NCBI RefSeq assembly: GCF_001429045.1 | Contig: NZ_LMHY01000001.1 | Span: 64,888 to 128,887, forward strand | From: Pseudomonas sp. Root71 | GTDB lineage: Bacteria; Pseudomonadota; Gammaproteobacteria; Pseudomonadales; Pseudomonadaceae | DNA length: 64,000 nucleotides | Direction of reading: 5' to 3' | In this document: one piece after another, positions 44,331 to 57,925 of the stretch | Position numbering within the stretch: the first letter of the stretch is position 1 | Layout: the number at the start of each line of letters is the position of its first letter | Made by a program: the position numbers and the translations under genes | The notes under the pieces: model-generated | Seen by the model: the letters and a program-made list of their open reading frames with translations, nothing else | Told to the model about the DNA's origin: nothing | The model's database searches: none

Positions 44331-44355
44331 AAAACGCCCCCTAGTGGGGCGTTTT
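44331..44355 (+). terminator. Intrinsic terminator after yidC
   Basis: Perfect 10-bp stem AAAACGCCCC / GGGGCGTTTT with a 5-nt loop (44341-44345), ending in a T run. It closes the rpmH-yidC group, 33 bp before mnmE. Confidence 0.85.
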
Positions 44356-44387
44356 GCTATCTGTCACTTTTGTCTGGATACCGGTTT

Positions 44388-45758
44388 ATGAGCGTTCCTC
44401 GCGAAACCATCGCAGCCGTCGCCACCGCTCAAGGTCGAGGCGGTGTAGGCATCGTGCGTATTTCCGGGCCGTTGGCCAGCGTTGCGGCCAAGGCCTTCAG
44501 CGGTCGCGAGCTCAAGCCGCGATTTGCTCACTACGGTCCGTTTTTCAGTGAAAACGACGAGGTGCTGGACCAGGGCATTGCCTTGTATTTCCCCGGCCCG
44601 AACTCGTTCACAGGCGAAGATGTGCTGGAGCTGCAAGGCCATGGTGGTCCGATCGTTCTGGATATGCTGCTCAAGCGTTGCCTGGAACTGGGTTGCCGTC
44701 TCGCCCGGCCGGGAGAATTCAGTGAGCGCGCCTTCCTCAACGACAAACTGGACCTCGCCCAGGCCGAGGCCATTGCCGACCTGATTGAAGCCAGTTCTGC
44801 CCAGGCTGCGCGAAACGCGTTGCGCTCACTGCAGGGTGCTTTCTCGTCGCGTGTGCATAACCTCACCGAGCAATTGATCGGCCTGCGCATCTATGTCGAA
44901 GCGGCCATCGATTTTCCGGAAGAGGAAATCGACTTCCTTGCCGATGGCCACGTCCTGAGCATGCTCGACAAGGTTCGCGACGAGTTATCCACCGTCATCC
45001 GCGAAGCCGGGCAGGGCGCCTTGCTGCGTGACGGCATGACAGTGGTCATTGCCGGCCGTCCGAATGCCGGTAAATCCAGTCTGCTCAATACCCTGGCTGG
45101 GCGTGAAGCGGCGATCGTGACCGAAATTGCCGGCACCACCCGTGACGTGCTCCGTGAACATATCCACATCGATGGCATGCCGCTGCACGTGGTGGATACC
45201 GCCGGCCTGCGCGATACCGATGATCATGTGGAAAAAATCGGCGTCGAGCGTGCCTTGAAAGCCATCGGCGAAGCGGATCGGGTACTGCTGGTGGTCGATG
45301 CCACGGCCCCGGAAGCCCTCGATCCTTTCGCACTCTGGCCGGAGTTTCTCGAAACCCGTCCCGATCCCGCGAAAGTCACCCTGATCCGCAACAAGGCCGA
45401 CCTTACGGGCGAAGCCATTGCCCTGGAGGTCAGCGCGGACGGCCATGTCACCATCAGCCTGAGCGCCAAGTCTGGTGGTGTCGGGCTGGACCTGCTGCGC
45501 GAACACCTCAAGGCCTGCATGGGCTATGAACAAACGTCCGAAAGCAGCTTCAGCGCTCGCCGGCGACACCTTGAGGCGCTACGTCATGCCAGTGCAGCCC
45601 TCGAGCATGGCCGCGCTCAATTGACCCTGGCCGGCGCTGGCGAGTTACTGGCCGAGGATTTGCGCCAGGCTCAGCAGTCGCTGGGTGAAATCACTGGTGC
45701 TTTCAGCTCCGATGATCTGCTGGGGCGAATTTTCTCCAGCTTCTGTATCGGTAAGTAG
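44388..45758 (+). CDS. mnmE: tRNA modification GTPase MnmE
   Basis: A 456-residue GTPase that, with MnmG, adds the carboxymethylaminomethyl group to U34 of some tRNAs. The folate-binding N-terminal domain is intact; the G domain has G1 [20 protein letters not shown] and NKAD; the C-terminus carries the essential CIGK motif. The ATG at 44388 gives the family's start ([20 protein letters not shown]). Confidence 0.97.
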   Translation: MSVPRETIAAVATAQGRGGVGIVRISGPLASVAAKAFSGRELKPRFAHYGPFFSENDEVLDQGIALYFPGPNSFTGEDVLELQGHGGPIVLDMLLKRCLELGCRLARPGEFSERAFLNDKLDLAQAEAIADLIEASSAQAARNALRSLQGAFSSRVHNLTEQLIGLRIYVEAAIDFPEEEIDFLADGHVLSMLDKVRDELSTVIREAGQGALLRDGMTVVIAGRPNAGKSSLLNTLAGREAAIVTEIAGTTRDVLREHIHIDGMPLHVVDTAGLRDTDDHVEKIGVERALKAIGEADRVLLVVDATAPEALDPFALWPEFLETRPDPAKVTLIRNKADLTGEAIALEVSADGHVTISLSAKSGGVGLDLLREHLKACMGYEQTSESSFSARRRHLEALRHASAALEHGRAQLTLAGAGELLAEDLRQAQQSLGEITGAFSSDDLLGRIFSSFCIGK

Positions 45759-46308
45759 CCCACCTGTTACTCACAGACAGGCCATTCGTGCCTGTCTGTT
45801 CTCTCCATTTCTGAAAAAAACCTCCAGTGCCGAGCGGACTTTGTCTGCTTTAGCGCAATTCCTGTACCCGAATTTCGAGCAAACGGCACTTTTCTGTGGA
45901 TTAAGCCCTGTGAATAACCGTGGCTAAGGTCAGTTGATAACAGGGCCTGAAAACTGAACATAACCACCTCTGTGGATAACCACCTCTTTCATCCACAGGC
46001 TTACACCGGTTATCCAAGGGCCTCATTGGCACATGAACACAGGGTTTTGAATCTCTGTACACATTGAAAATAAAGGCCTGTATCAATCTATCCACAGAAA
46101 TGAGGGTGCATAGAAATAAACATAAAAACAAAGATTTAATAAATTTCTTTCTTTTTAATTTCTATAACTCCGACTTTTCCACAGCTGGTTAAATTTTGTG
46201 CAAAGGGTTCTTTAGGAAGGGCGAAGTCCCTATACTTGTCGACCAGGTCCAAAAACCTGAGCTCAAACTATTCCTGAATTACCTACTTAAGCAGGCACGA
46301 GGTGCGTG
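45759..46308. other. Second origin-like region (mnmE-mnmG spacer)
   Basis: 550 bp without a gene. It contains one exact DnaA box (45971-45979) and one-mismatch boxes at 45895-45903, 45909-45917, 45989-45997, 46088-46096 and 46175-46183, then an AT-rich tract at about 46110-46170. Blocks shared with oriC in the same order and spacing suggest it is a diverged copy of the origin (see findings). The mnmG ribosome site (GAGG) is at the right end; TATACT at 46231-46236 is a possible -10 for mnmG. Confidence 0.75.
45773..45799 (+). terminator. Terminator-like hairpin after mnmE
   Basis: Perfect 10-bp stem ACAGACAGGC / GCCTGTCTGT with a 7-nt loop, 14 bp after the mnmE stop, followed by a weak pyrimidine run (TCTCTCC). 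Confidence 0.6.
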
Positions 46309-48207
46309 GTGGATTTCCCTTCCCGTTTTGAAGTGATCGTCATCGGCGGCGGTCATGCCGGTACCGAGGCAGCACTGGCCTCAGCACGTATGGGGGTTAA
46401 AACCCTGTTGCTGACGCATAACGTGGAAACCCTCGGTGCCATGAGTTGCAACCCTGCCATTGGCGGGATCGGCAAAAGCCACCTGGTCAAGGAAATCGAC
46501 GCCCTCGGCGGTGCGATGGCCATGGCTACCGATAAAGGCGGTATCCAGTTTCGCGTGTTGAACAGCCGCAAAGGCCCGGCCGTGCGAGCAACCCGCGCGC
46601 AGGCAGACCGGGTTCTGTACAAGGCAGCTGTCCGCGAAATCCTGGAGAACCAGCCGAACCTGTGGATATTTCAACAAGCCGCTGACGACCTGATCGTCGA
46701 GCAGGAACAAGTCCGTGGTGTTGTCACGCAAATGGGTCTGCGTTTCCTCGCCGATTCCGTGGTGTTGACCACCGGCACGTTCCTCGGTGGACTTATCCAC
46801 ATCGGTTTGCAGAATTTTTCCGGCGGTCGCGCCGGTGATCCGCCATCGATCGCGCTGGCTCACCGTCTGCGTGAACTGCCATTGCGTGTGGGTCGTTTGA
46901 AAACCGGTACTCCGCCGCGTATCGACGGCCGGTCTGTGGATTTCTCGGTGATGTCCGAGCAACCGGGTGATACGCCGATCCCGGTGATGTCGTTCATGGG
47001 GTCCAAAGAACAGCATCCGAAGCAAGTCAGCTGCTGGATTACCCACACCAATGCCCGCACCCACGAAATCATTGCCGCGAACCTCGACCGTTCGCCGATG
47101 TATTCCGCTGCCGGCGAGATCGAAGGGATCGGCCCGCGTTATTGCCCGTCGATCGAAGACAAGATCCATCGCTTTGCCGACAAGGAAAGCCATCAGGTGT
47201 TTATCGAACCGGAAGGTTTGACCACTCATGAGCTGTATCCGAACGGGATATCCACAAGCTTGCCGTTCGACGTGCAATTGCAGATCGTGCAATCGATCCG
47301 CGGCATGGAAAACGCGCACATCGTGCGTCCGGGCTACGCGATCGAGTACGACTACTTCGATCCACGTGACTTGAAGTACAGCCTGGAAACCAAAGTCATC
47401 GGCGGTCTGTTCTTTGCCGGGCAAATCAACGGCACCACCGGTTACGAAGAAGCCGGTGCCCAGGGTTTGCTGGCCGGGACCAACGCTGCGCTGCGTGCGC
47501 AAGGCAAAGAGGCCTGGTGCCCGCGTCGCGACGAGGCCTATATCGGCGTGTTAGTCGACGACCTGATTACCCTTGGTACCCAAGAGCCGTACCGGATGTT
47601 CACGTCCCGCGCCGAATATCGCTTGATCCTGCGCGAAGACAACGCCGACCTGCGCCTGACCGAAAAAGGCCGCGAACTGGGTCTGGTGGATGACTTGCGC
47701 TGGGCAGCTTTCTGCAAAAAACGCGAAAGCATCGAACTGGAAGAGCAGCGCCTGAAAAGCACCTGGGTACGCCCCGGCACCGAACAGGGCGATGCCATTG
47801 CCGAAAAATTCGGCACGCCACTGACTCACGAATACAACCTGCTCAATCTCTTGAGTCGTCCGGAAATCGACTACGCTGGTCTGATCGCCGTGACCGGTGG
47901 CGGCGCAGAAGATCCACAGGTTGCCGAGCAGGTCGAAATCAAGACCAAGTACGCCGGCTACATCGATCGTCAACAGGACGAAATCGCCCGCTTGCGCGCC
48001 AGCGAAGACACCAAACTGCCTGTGGATATCGATTACACGAATATTTCCGGTCTCTCCAAGGAGATCCAGAGCAAGCTCGGCGCGACCCGTCCAGAAACCC
48101 TGGGCCAGGCCTCGCGTATCCCGGGCGTTACGCCGGCAGCCATTTCGCTGTTGATGATTCATTTGAAAAAACGCGGCGCGGGCCGTCAGTTGGAGCAAAG
48201 CGCTTGA
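46309..48207 (+). CDS. mnmG: tRNA uridine-5-carboxymethylaminomethyl modification protein MnmG (GidA)
   Basis: A 632-residue FAD-dependent partner of MnmE in U34 modification. The dinucleotide-binding motif [17 protein letters not shown] is at the N-terminus, and the motif [13 protein letters not shown] follows. I chose GTG 46309 with GAGG 6 nt upstream; the adjacent in-frame GTG at 46306 leaves only 3 nt. The stop overlaps the rsmG TTG. An exact DnaA box is inside the gene (46793-46801). Confidence 0.97.
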   Translation: MDFPSRFEVIVIGGGHAGTEAALASARMGVKTLLLTHNVETLGAMSCNPAIGGIGKSHLVKEIDALGGAMAMATDKGGIQFRVLNSRKGPAVRATRAQADRVLYKAAVREILENQPNLWIFQQAADDLIVEQEQVRGVVTQMGLRFLADSVVLTTGTFLGGLIHIGLQNFSGGRAGDPPSIALAHRLRELPLRVGRLKTGTPPRIDGRSVDFSVMSEQPGDTPIPVMSFMGSKEQHPKQVSCWITHTNARTHEIIAANLDRSPMYSAAGEIEGIGPRYCPSIEDKIHRFADKESHQVFIEPEGLTTHELYPNGISTSLPFDVQLQIVQSIRGMENAHIVRPGYAIEYDYFDPRDLKYSLETKVIGGLFFAGQINGTTGYEEAGAQGLLAGTNAALRAQGKEAWCPRRDEAYIGVLVDDLITLGTQEPYRMFTSRAEYRLILREDNADLRLTEKGRELGLVDDLRWAAFCKKRESIELEEQRLKSTWVRPGTEQGDAIAEKFGTPLTHEYNLLNLLSRPEIDYAGLIAVTGGGAEDPQVAEQVEIKTKYAGYIDRQQDEIARLRASEDTKLPVDIDYTNISGLSKEIQSKLGATRPETLGQASRIPGVTPAAISLLMIHLKKRGAGRQLEQSA

Positions 48208-48848
48208 GTTCGTTGGTCACTTCGCAACACGCAGAAGAGTTATCCACAGGTGCTCGCCAACTCGGTGTCACGCTGACAGAAACCCAGCACGCACAGTTGC
48301 TGGGTTACCTGGCCCTGTTGATCAAGTGGAACAAGGCTTACAACCTCACCGCCGTGCGTGATCCGGACGAAATGGTTTCCCGTCATTTGCTCGATAGCCT
48401 GAGCGTGATGTCGTTCATCGAAAACGGTCGCTGGCTCGACGTCGGCAGTGGCGGCGGCATGCCTGGCATTCCGCTGGCGATCCTGTTTCCCGAGTCCCAG
48501 GTGACCTGCCTGGACAGCAACGGCAAGAAAACCCGCTTCCTGACCCAGGTCAAACTCGAACTCAAACTGGATAACCTGCAAGTTATCCACAGTCGCGTCG
48601 AAGCATTCCAGCCTGCCCAACCGTTCAACGGGATCATTTCCCGGGCGTTCAGCAGCATGGAGAACTTCAGCAACTGGACTCGCCACCTCGGCGATAGCGA
48701 AACACGCTGGCTGGCAATGAAGGGCGTTCATCCGGCCGATGAGCTGGTAGCATTGCCGGCAGACTTCCACCTCGATAGCGAACACGCCCTGGCCGTACCT
48801 GGTTGCCAAGGCCAACGCCATCTGCTGATACTGCGCCGCACGGCATGA
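48204..48848 (+). CDS. rsmG: 16S rRNA m7G527 methyltransferase RsmG (GidB)
   Basis: A 214-residue SAM-dependent enzyme that methylates G527 of 16S rRNA. The SAM motif is [15 protein letters not shown], and the family text [20 protein letters not shown] is intact. Starts at TTG 48204 inside the mnmG stop (TTGA), with GGAG 8 nt upstream. Two exact DnaA boxes lie in the gene. Confidence 0.96.
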   Translation: MSSLVTSQHAEELSTGARQLGVTLTETQHAQLLGYLALLIKWNKAYNLTAVRDPDEMVSRHLLDSLSVMSFIENGRWLDVGSGGGMPGIPLAILFPESQVTCLDSNGKKTRFLTQVKLELKLDNLQVIHSRVEAFQPAQPFNGIISRAFSSMENFSNWTRHLGDSETRWLAMKGVHPADELVALPADFHLDSEHALAVPGCQGQRHLLILRRTA

Positions 48849-48866
48849 TTGGGAACACAAGCAAGA

Positions 48867-49664
48867 ATGGCTAAGGTATTCGCGATTGCGAACCAAAAGG
48901 GTGGCGTGGGCAAAACCACCACCTGCATCAACCTCGCAGCATCCCTGGTCGCGACCAAGCGCCGGGTGCTGTTGATCGATCTTGATCCACAGGGCAACGC
49001 CACCATGGGTAGCGGTGTGGATAAACATGGCCTGGAAAACTCGGTCTACGACCTGCTGATCGGAGAATGTGACCTGGCCCAGGCCATGCACTTCTCCGAG
49101 CATGGTGGTTACCAGCTGTTGCCGGCCAACCGCGACCTCACCGCGGCCGAAGTGGTTCTGCTGGAAATGCAGATGAAGGAAAGCCGTCTGCGCAGCGCGC
49201 TGGCGCCGATCCGGGAAAACTACGATTACATTCTGATCGACTGCCCGCCATCGCTGTCGATGCTGACCTTGAACGCACTGGTTGCCGCCGACGGGGTCAT
49301 TATCCCCATGCAGTGCGAGTACTTCGCACTTGAAGGCTTGAGCGATCTTGTGGATAACATCAAGCGTATCTCTGAACTGCTGAACCCGAACCTCAAGGTC
49401 GAAGGCCTGCTGCGTACGATGTACGACCCGCGCCTGAGCCTGATGAACGATGTCTCGGCGCAGCTCAAGGAACACTTCGGCGAGCAGCTCTACGACACCG
49501 TCATTCCGCGCAACATCCGTCTGGCTGAAGCGCCAAGCTACGGCATGCCGGCGCTGGCGTACGACAAAACATCGCGAGGCGCCGTTGCCTACCTGGCATT
49601 GGCGGGCGAAATGGTTCGTCGTCAACGCAAAAACTCACGCATCGCCGCTGCTCAGGCAACTTAA
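48867..49664 (+). CDS. parA: Chromosome partitioning ATPase ParA (Soj)
   Basis: A 265-residue ParA ATPase. Deviant Walker A KGGVGKTT is near the start, with LIDLDPQGNATMG and LIDCPPSLSMLTLNAL typical of ParA/Soj. It moves ParB-parS complexes to opposite cell halves. I chose ATG 48867; a TTG six codons earlier is open. Follows rsmG, 18 bp after its stop. Two exact DnaA boxes are inside the gene. Confidence 0.96.
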   Translation: MAKVFAIANQKGGVGKTTTCINLAASLVATKRRVLLIDLDPQGNATMGSGVDKHGLENSVYDLLIGECDLAQAMHFSEHGGYQLLPANRDLTAAEVVLLEMQMKESRLRSALAPIRENYDYILIDCPPSLSMLTLNALVAADGVIIPMQCEYFALEGLSDLVDNIKRISELLNPNLKVEGLLRTMYDPRLSLMNDVSAQLKEHFGEQLYDTVIPRNIRLAEAPSYGMPALAYDKTSRGAVAYLALAGEMVRRQRKNSRIAAAQAT

Positions 49665-49673
49665 GGAATCCCC

Positions 49674-50546
49674 ATGGCCGTCAAGAAACGAGGTCTCGGA
49701 CGTGGACTGGATGCTCTGTTGAGTGGTCCGACTGTCAGCTCGCTGGAAGAACAAGCGGCGCAAGCCGATCTGCGTGAGCTGCAGCACCTTCCCCTTGATC
49801 TGCTCCAGCGCGGCAAGTACCAGCCGCGTCGTGACATGGATCCGCAGGCGCTCGAAGAGCTGGCGCAGTCGATCAAGGCCCAGGGCGTCATGCAGCCTAT
49901 CGTGGTTCGCCCGATCGGCGGCGGCCGCTTCGAGATCATCGCCGGCGAACGTCGCTGGCGCGCCAGCCAGCAGGCCGGGCAGGAAACGATCCCGGCGATG
50001 GTTCGCGATGTACCCGATGAAACCGCGATCGCCATCGCGCTGATCGAGAACATCCAGCGCGAAGACCTGAATCCGATTGAAGAAGCGGTGGCCCTGCAGC
50101 GTTTGCAGCAGGAGTTCCAGCTGACCCAGCAACAGGTGGCCGAGGCCGTGGGCAAGTCGCGGGTGACCGTGGCCAACCTGTTGCGCCTGATTTCCCTGCC
50201 GGAAGTCATCAAGACCATGTTGTCCCACGGCGACCTGGAAATGGGTCATGCCCGTGCTTTGCTCGGTTTACCGGAAATTCAACAGGTTGAAGGGGCGCGA
50301 CATGTTGTCGCACGCGGGCTGACCGTGCGCCAGACAGAGGCACTGGTTCGCCAGTGGTTGAGTGGTAAACCGGAGCCTGTGGAAGCGGCAAAACCGGACC
50401 CGGATATTGCTCGTCTCGAACAGCGCCTGGCCGAGCGCCTAGGCTCTGCGGTGCAGATCCGCCACGGTAAGAAGGGTAAAGGGCAGTTGGTGATTGGCTA
50501 CAACTCACTGGATGAGCTTCAAGGCGTACTTGCACATATCCGCTGA
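49674..50546 (+). CDS. parB: Chromosome partitioning protein ParB (Spo0J)
   Basis: A 290-residue CTP-binding DNA clamp that loads at parS and spreads. The arginine motif GERRWRA, the HTH (TQQQVAEAVGKSRVTVANLL) and the C-terminal dimerisation part are present. AAGGAA precedes the ATG 10 bp after parA. Its parS sites lie in recF in this window. Confidence 0.97.
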   Translation: MAVKKRGLGRGLDALLSGPTVSSLEEQAAQADLRELQHLPLDLLQRGKYQPRRDMDPQALEELAQSIKAQGVMQPIVVRPIGGGRFEIIAGERRWRASQQAGQETIPAMVRDVPDETAIAIALIENIQREDLNPIEEAVALQRLQQEFQLTQQQVAEAVGKSRVTVANLLRLISLPEVIKTMLSHGDLEMGHARALLGLPEIQQVEGARHVVARGLTVRQTEALVRQWLSGKPEPVEAAKPDPDIARLEQRLAERLGSAVQIRHGKKGKGQLVIGYNSLDELQGVLAHIR

Positions 50547-50591
50547 AACATTTCCTCATGTAGCGCGCAGTCGGAAATCACTACCTGACAG

Positions 50592-50620
50592 TTGAATAGG
50601 GGCAGAACCGCCCCTATACT
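50592..50620 (+). promoter_or_regulatory. atp operon promoter with palindromic spacer
   Basis: TTGAAT (50592-50597), 17-bp spacer, TATACT (50615-50620). The spacer is covered by an inverted repeat ATAGGGGC-N6-GCCCCTAT (50596-50617) that overlaps both hexamers. It lies about 75 bp upstream of atpI. The palindrome could be an operator, or the parB terminator stem; it lacks a T tract. Confidence 0.65.
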
Positions 50621-50694
50621 CTGCGCGCATTTTGTCGGCACAAATTATGCCAAGTTATTGAATTTCGGCAGCCGACCATTGGAGAGTAAAAGTG

Positions 50695-51988
<1,294 letters not shown>

Positions 51989-52012
51989 GACCAGTCTCGA
52001 CTAGTCTGATGT

Positions 52013-52034
52013 CCTTCCCGGTAAAACGGGAAGG
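52013..52034 (+). promoter_or_regulatory. Intercistronic hairpin atpB-atpE
   Basis: Perfect 8-bp stem CCTTCCCG / CGGGAAGG with loop GTAAAA. Lies in the 133-bp spacer before atpE, followed by a T/A-rich stretch just before the atpE ribosome site. Confidence 0.6.
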
Positions 52035-52106
52035 TGCTCCTTACGGGGCATCTGAAACGATTTGTTTTACCGCTTTAATCTAAAAAACCTAAACCATACG
52101 ACGTAA

Positions 52107-52378
<272 letters not shown>

Positions 52379-52379
<1 letters not shown>

Positions 52380-52400
52380 TTACTCGGATCTTCCGGGTAA
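52379..52400 (+). promoter_or_regulatory. Small hairpin between atpE and atpF
   Basis: An imperfect inverted repeat (TTACTCGG / CCGGGTAA, with a 5-6 nt centre) directly after the atpE stop. Together with the hairpin before atpE it brackets the atpE cistron. Confidence 0.4.
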
Positions 52401-52437
52401 TTTGGTGTGATGGACAACGTAACTGCGAGGTGTTGGC

Positions 52438-52908
52438 GTGAACATTAATGCGACCCTGATTGGCCAGTCCGTTGCGTTCCTGATTTTTGTACTGTTCTGC
52501 ATGAAGTTCGTATGGCCTCCGGTCATTGCGGCTCTGCACGAACGTCAAAAGAAGATCGCTGATGGTCTGGACGCTGCCAGCCGTGCAGCTCGCGACCTGG
52601 AGTTGGCCCAAGAGAAAGCGGGTCACCAACTGCGCGAAGCGAAAGCTCAGGCAGCTGAAATCATCGAGCAAGCCAAGAAACGCGGTAACCAGATTGTCGA
52701 AGAGGCTGTTGAAAAAGCCCGTGTCGACGCTGACCGTGTGAAGGTTCAGGCTCAAGCCGAGATCGAACAGGAACTGAACAGTGTCAAAGACGCGCTGCGT
52801 GCCCAAGTGGGCTTGCTGGCAGTCGGCGGCGCCGAGAAGATCCTGGGTGCCACAATCGATCAAAACGCGCACGCAGAGCTGGTTAACCAACTGGCTGCTG
52901 AAATCTAA
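52438..52908 (+). CDS. atpF: ATP synthase F0 subunit b
   Basis: A 156-residue stator subunit: one N-terminal membrane segment ([20 protein letters not shown]) and a long charged helix for dimerisation. Starts with GTG 52438, GAGG upstream. Confidence 0.96.
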   Translation: MNINATLIGQSVAFLIFVLFCMKFVWPPVIAALHERQKKIADGLDAASRAARDLELAQEKAGHQLREAKAQAAEIIEQAKKRGNQIVEEAVEKARVDADRVKVQAQAEIEQELNSVKDALRAQVGLLAVGGAEKILGATIDQNAHAELVNQLAAEI

Positions 52909-52920
52909 GCGAGGGCGATC

Positions 52921-53457
52921 ATGGCAGAACTGACCACGTTGGCCCGACCTTACGCTAAGGCGGCCTTCGAGCACGCTCAGGCCCACCAGCAACTGGCCAA
53001 TTGGTCAGCCATGCTCGGCCTGGCTGCAGCGGTGTCGGAAGACGACACCATGCAGCGCGTGCTCAAGGCCCCGCGACTGACGAGCGCAGAAAAGGCCGCC
53101 ACGTTCATTGACGTGTGCGGCGACAAGTTTGATGCCAAGGCACAGAACTTCATCCACGTCGTTGCCGAAAACGACCGTCTCCCGCTGTTGCCGGAGATTG
53201 CCGCTCTATTCGACCTGTACAAGGCCGAGCAAGAGAAGTCGGTAGACGTTGAAGTGACCAGTGCTTTCGCATTGAACCAAGAACAGCAAGACAAACTCGC
53301 CAAGGTTCTCAGTGCACGACTCAACCGGGAAGTGCGCCTGCAAGTTGCGGAGGACGCTGCCCTTATTGGTGGTGTCGTCATCCGCGCCGGCGACCTGGTT
53401 ATCGATGGCTCGATTCGCGGCAAAATCGCGAAACTTGCCGAAGCATTGAAATCTTGA
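52921..53457 (+). CDS. atpH: ATP synthase F1 subunit delta
   Basis: A 178-residue stator protein linking F1 to subunit b. Starts [20 protein letters not shown], with the conserved C-terminal [20 protein letters not shown]. 12 bp after atpF. Confidence 0.96.
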   Translation: MAELTTLARPYAKAAFEHAQAHQQLANWSAMLGLAAAVSEDDTMQRVLKAPRLTSAEKAATFIDVCGDKFDAKAQNFIHVVAENDRLPLLPEIAALFDLYKAEQEKSVDVEVTSAFALNQEQQDKLAKVLSARLNREVRLQVAEDAALIGGVVIRAGDLVIDGSIRGKIAKLAEALKS

Positions 53458-53478
53458 GTTTGAAGGGGCAGCAGAGCA

Positions 53479-55023
53479 ATGCAGCAACTCAATCCTTCCG
53501 AAATAAGTGAAATTATCAAGGGCCGCATCGACAAGCTCGATGTGACCTCCCAAGCCCGTAACGAAGGCACTGTCGTCAGCGTATCTGACGGTATCGTGCG
53601 GATTCACGGTCTGGCCGACGTAATGTACGGCGAGATGATCGAGTTTCCGGGCGGCGTCTTCGGTATGGCCCTCAACCTGGAGCAAGACTCCGTAGGTGCC
53701 GTTGTATTGGGCGCATACCAGTCTCTGGCTGAAGGCATGAGCGCCAAGTGCACTGGCCGCATCCTGGAAGTTCCGGTTGGTAAGGAACTGCTGGGTCGCG
53801 TAGTCGACGCACTGGGTAACCCTGTTGACGGCAAAGGTCCACTGGGCAACACCGAGACCGACGCGGTCGAGAAAGTTGCTCCAGGCGTGATCTGGCGTAA
53901 GTCGGTAGACCAGCCTGTACAGACTGGCTACAAGGCTGTCGATGCCATGATCCCTGTCGGCCGTGGCCAGCGTGAGCTGATCATCGGTGACCGTCAGATC
54001 GGTAAAACCGCTCTGGCGATCGACGCGATCATCAACCAGAAGAACAGCGGCATTTTCTGCGTCTACGTAGCAATCGGTCAGAAACAATCGACCATCGCCA
54101 ACGTGGTTCGCAAGCTGGAAGAAAACGGCGCCCTGGCCAACACGATCATCGTGGCTGCCAGTGCTTCGGAATCTCCTGCGCTGCAATTCCTGGCACCGTA
54201 CTCCGGTTGCACCATGGGTGAATTCTTCCGCGACCGCGGTGAAGACGCGCTGATCGTTTATGACGATCTGTCCAAGCAAGCAGTGGCTTACCGCCAGATT
54301 TCCCTGCTGCTGCGCCGTCCACCAGGCCGTGAAGCTTACCCAGGCGACGTGTTCTATCTCCACTCCCGTCTGCTGGAGCGCGCATCCCGCGTTTCGGAAG
54401 AATACGTAGAGAAGTTCACCAACGGCGCAGTGACCGGCAAAACCGGTTCCCTGACCGCACTGCCGATCATCGAAACCCAGGCTGGCGACGTTTCCGCGTT
54501 CGTTCCGACCAACGTGATTTCCATCACCGACGGTCAGATCTTCCTGGAATCGGCCATGTTCAACTCGGGCATCCGCCCTGCAGTGAACGCCGGTGTTTCG
54601 GTATCCCGTGTGGGTGGTGCCGCTCAGACCAAGATCATCAAGAAGCTGTCCGGTGGTATCCGTACCGCTCTGGCTCAGTACCGTGAACTGGCCGCATTCG
54701 CCCAGTTCGCTTCTGACCTGGACGAAGCGACCCGTAAGCAACTTGAGCATGGTCAGCGCGTTACCGAGCTGATGAAGCAGAAGCAATACGCACCAATGTC
54801 GATCGCTGACATGGCGCTGTCGCTGTATGCCGCTGAGCGTGGGTTCCTGACTGACGTTGAAATCGCCAAGATCGGCAGCTTCGAGCAAGCGCTGATTGCT
54901 TTCTTCAACCGCGATCACGCCGATTTGATGGCGAAGATCAACGTGAAAGGTGACTTCAATGACGAAATCGACGCTGGCATGAAAGCCGGTATCGAGAAGT
55001 TCAAGGCCACCCAAACCTGGTAA
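53479..55023 (+). CDS. atpA: ATP synthase F1 subunit alpha
   Basis: A 514-residue regulatory nucleotide-binding subunit. P-loop GDRQIGKTA at about residue 170; the rest is highly conserved ([20 protein letters not shown]). AAGGGGCAGCAGAG lies before the ATG. Confidence 0.98.
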   Translation: MQQLNPSEISEIIKGRIDKLDVTSQARNEGTVVSVSDGIVRIHGLADVMYGEMIEFPGGVFGMALNLEQDSVGAVVLGAYQSLAEGMSAKCTGRILEVPVGKELLGRVVDALGNPVDGKGPLGNTETDAVEKVAPGVIWRKSVDQPVQTGYKAVDAMIPVGRGQRELIIGDRQIGKTALAIDAIINQKNSGIFCVYVAIGQKQSTIANVVRKLEENGALANTIIVAASASESPALQFLAPYSGCTMGEFFRDRGEDALIVYDDLSKQAVAYRQISLLLRRPPGREAYPGDVFYLHSRLLERASRVSEEYVEKFTNGAVTGKTGSLTALPIIETQAGDVSAFVPTNVISITDGQIFLESAMFNSGIRPAVNAGVSVSRVGGAAQTKIIKKLSGGIRTALAQYRELAAFAQFASDLDEATRKQLEHGQRVTELMKQKQYAPMSIADMALSLYAAERGFLTDVEIAKIGSFEQALIAFFNRDHADLMAKINVKGDFNDEIDAGMKAGIEKFKATQTW

Positions 55024-55028
55024 GCCGC

Positions 55029-55052
55029 AGCGGGAGCCGCAAGGCTCCCGCT
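55029..55052 (+). promoter_or_regulatory. Intercistronic hairpin atpA-atpG
   Basis: Perfect 10-bp stem AGCGGGAGCC / GGCTCCCGCT with a GCAA tetraloop (GNRA type), starting 6 bp after the atpA stop; no T run. Likely an RNA stability or translation-uncoupling element. Confidence 0.65.
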
Positions 55053-55073
55053 TGCTAACCTGATAGGTGTTAC

Positions 55074-55934
55074 ATGGCAGGCGCAAAAGAGATTCGCAGT
55101 AAGATTGCGAGCATCAAAAGCACGCAAAAGATTACCAGCGCCATGGAAAAAGTGGCGGTCAGCAAAATGCGCAAGGCACAAATGCGCATGGCTGCTAGCC
55201 GTCCTTATGCGGAGCGTATCCGCCAGGTAATTGGGCATCTGGCCAACGCCAACCCGGAATACCGCCACCCGTTCATGATCGACCGCGAAATCAAGCGTGT
55301 GGGTTATGTCGTAGTGAGCAGTGACCGTGGTCTGTGCGGCGGCTTGAACACCAACCTGTTCAAGGCCCTGGTCAAGGACATGGCGGTAAACCGCGAAAAC
55401 GGCGTCGAGATCGATCTGTGTGTCGTTGGTAGCAAGGGTGCGGCCTTTTTCCGCAACTTCGGCGGTAACGTCGTTGCAGCTATCAGCCACCTGGGTGAAG
55501 AGCCGTCGATCAATGATCTGATCGGCAGCGTCAAGGTGATGCTGGATGCCTACCTGGACGGCCGTATTGACCGCCTGTCCGTGGTGTCCAACAAGTTCAT
55601 CAACACCATGACGCAACAGCCTACCGTGGAGCAGTTGATTCCACTGGTGGCAACCCCGGATCAAGACCTCAAGCACCACTGGGACTATCTCTACGAACCG
55701 GATGCCAAGGAGCTGCTGGACGGCTTGATGGTCCGTTACGTGGAGTCGCAGGTCTACCAGGCGGTGGTCGAGAACAACGCGGCTGAACAAGCTGCGCGGA
55801 TGATCGCGATGAAGAACGCTACCGACAACGCCGGTGATTTGATCAGCGATTTGCAGCTGGTCTACAACAAGGCGCGTCAGGCTGCGATCACCCAAGAGAT
55901 CTCGGAAATCGTCGGCGGCGCTGCCGCGGTTTAA
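55074..55934 (+). CDS. atpG: ATP synthase F1 subunit gamma
   Basis: A 286-residue central-stalk subunit. Starts [20 protein letters not shown] and ends [20 protein letters not shown], both typical. Complete. Confidence 0.97.
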   Translation: MAGAKEIRSKIASIKSTQKITSAMEKVAVSKMRKAQMRMAASRPYAERIRQVIGHLANANPEYRHPFMIDREIKRVGYVVVSSDRGLCGGLNTNLFKALVKDMAVNRENGVEIDLCVVGSKGAAFFRNFGGNVVAAISHLGEEPSINDLIGSVKVMLDAYLDGRIDRLSVVSNKFINTMTQQPTVEQLIPLVATPDQDLKHHWDYLYEPDAKELLDGLMVRYVESQVYQAVVENNAAEQAARMIAMKNATDNAGDLISDLQLVYNKARQAAITQEISEIVGGAAAV

Positions 55935-57341
<1,407 letters not shown>

Positions 57342-57346
57342 TCCCG

Positions 57347-57364
57347 GCGCCCGGCAACGGGCGC
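57347..57364 (+). promoter_or_regulatory. Intercistronic hairpin atpD-atpC
   Basis: Perfect 7-bp stem GCGCCCG / CGGGCGC with a GCAA tetraloop, 6 bp after the atpD stop; no T run. Same loop as the atpA-atpG hairpin. Confidence 0.65.
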
Positions 57365-57386
57365 TAATTTAGGTTGAGGCAATCAG

Positions 57387-57812
57387 ATGGCTATGACAGT
57401 CCATTGCGATATCGTCAGCGCGGAAGGAGAAATCTTTTCCGGTCTGGTCGAGATGGTGATTGCGCACGGTGCACTGGGTGATCTTGGTATCGCCCTGGGT
57501 CACGCGCCGCTGATCACTAATCTGAAGCCAGGTCCGATCCGCCTGGTCAAGCAGGGCGGGGAAGAGGAGGTGTATTACATCTCCGGTGGTTTCCTCGAGG
57601 TTCAGCCGAACATGGTCAAGGTTCTTGCCGACACCGTGCAACGTGCTGCCGACCTGGACGAAGCCTCCGCTCAGGAAGCCGTCAAGGCTGCCGAGAAGGC
57701 ACTGCATGAGCGGGGCGCGGAATTCGATTACGGTTCTGCTGCCGCACGTCTGGCCGAGGCTGCAGCTCAGCTGCGCACCGTCCAGCAGATCCGCAAGAAG
57801 TTCGGCCACTAA
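57387..57812 (+). CDS. atpC: ATP synthase F1 subunit epsilon
   Basis: A 141-residue regulatory subunit with the usual beta-sandwich and C-terminal helices. Starts [24 protein letters not shown] 7 nt upstream. Last gene of the operon. Confidence 0.97.
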   Translation: MAMTVHCDIVSAEGEIFSGLVEMVIAHGALGDLGIALGHAPLITNLKPGPIRLVKQGGEEEVYYISGGFLEVQPNMVKVLADTVQRAADLDEASAQEAVKAAEKALHERGAEFDYGSAAARLAEAAAQLRTVQQIRKKFGH

Positions 57813-57837
57813 GGCAGCACTTGTTGTGTGATTGATT

Positions 57838-57866
57838 AAAAAGGGTAGCCTCGGCTACCCTTTTTT
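57838..57866 (+). terminator. atp operon intrinsic terminator
   Basis: 8-bp GC-rich stem GGGTAGCC / GGCTACCC, loop TC, flanked by A and T runs (AAAAA and TTTTTT). Ends the atp operon before glmU. Confidence 0.85.
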
Positions 57867-57925
57867 CTTTTCCAACTTTTACAACCTGGTCGCAGCCGCT
57901 GACCACCCAGGATTGGTAGCCAGTC

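Noticed and set aside
42572..44332. A 586-codon open frame antisense to yidC
   Set aside because: Shadow frame in a conserved gene; low-complexity composition without domain signs.
44988..44996. TTATCCACC in mnmE and other one-mismatch DnaA boxes in genes
   Set aside because: Single-mismatch boxes in coding DNA are too common to list; only exact boxes were counted outside the two origin-like regions.
53206..55086. A 626-codon open frame antisense to atpA
   Set aside because: Shadow frame; also crosses into atpH and atpG, as expected for an artefact of codon bias.
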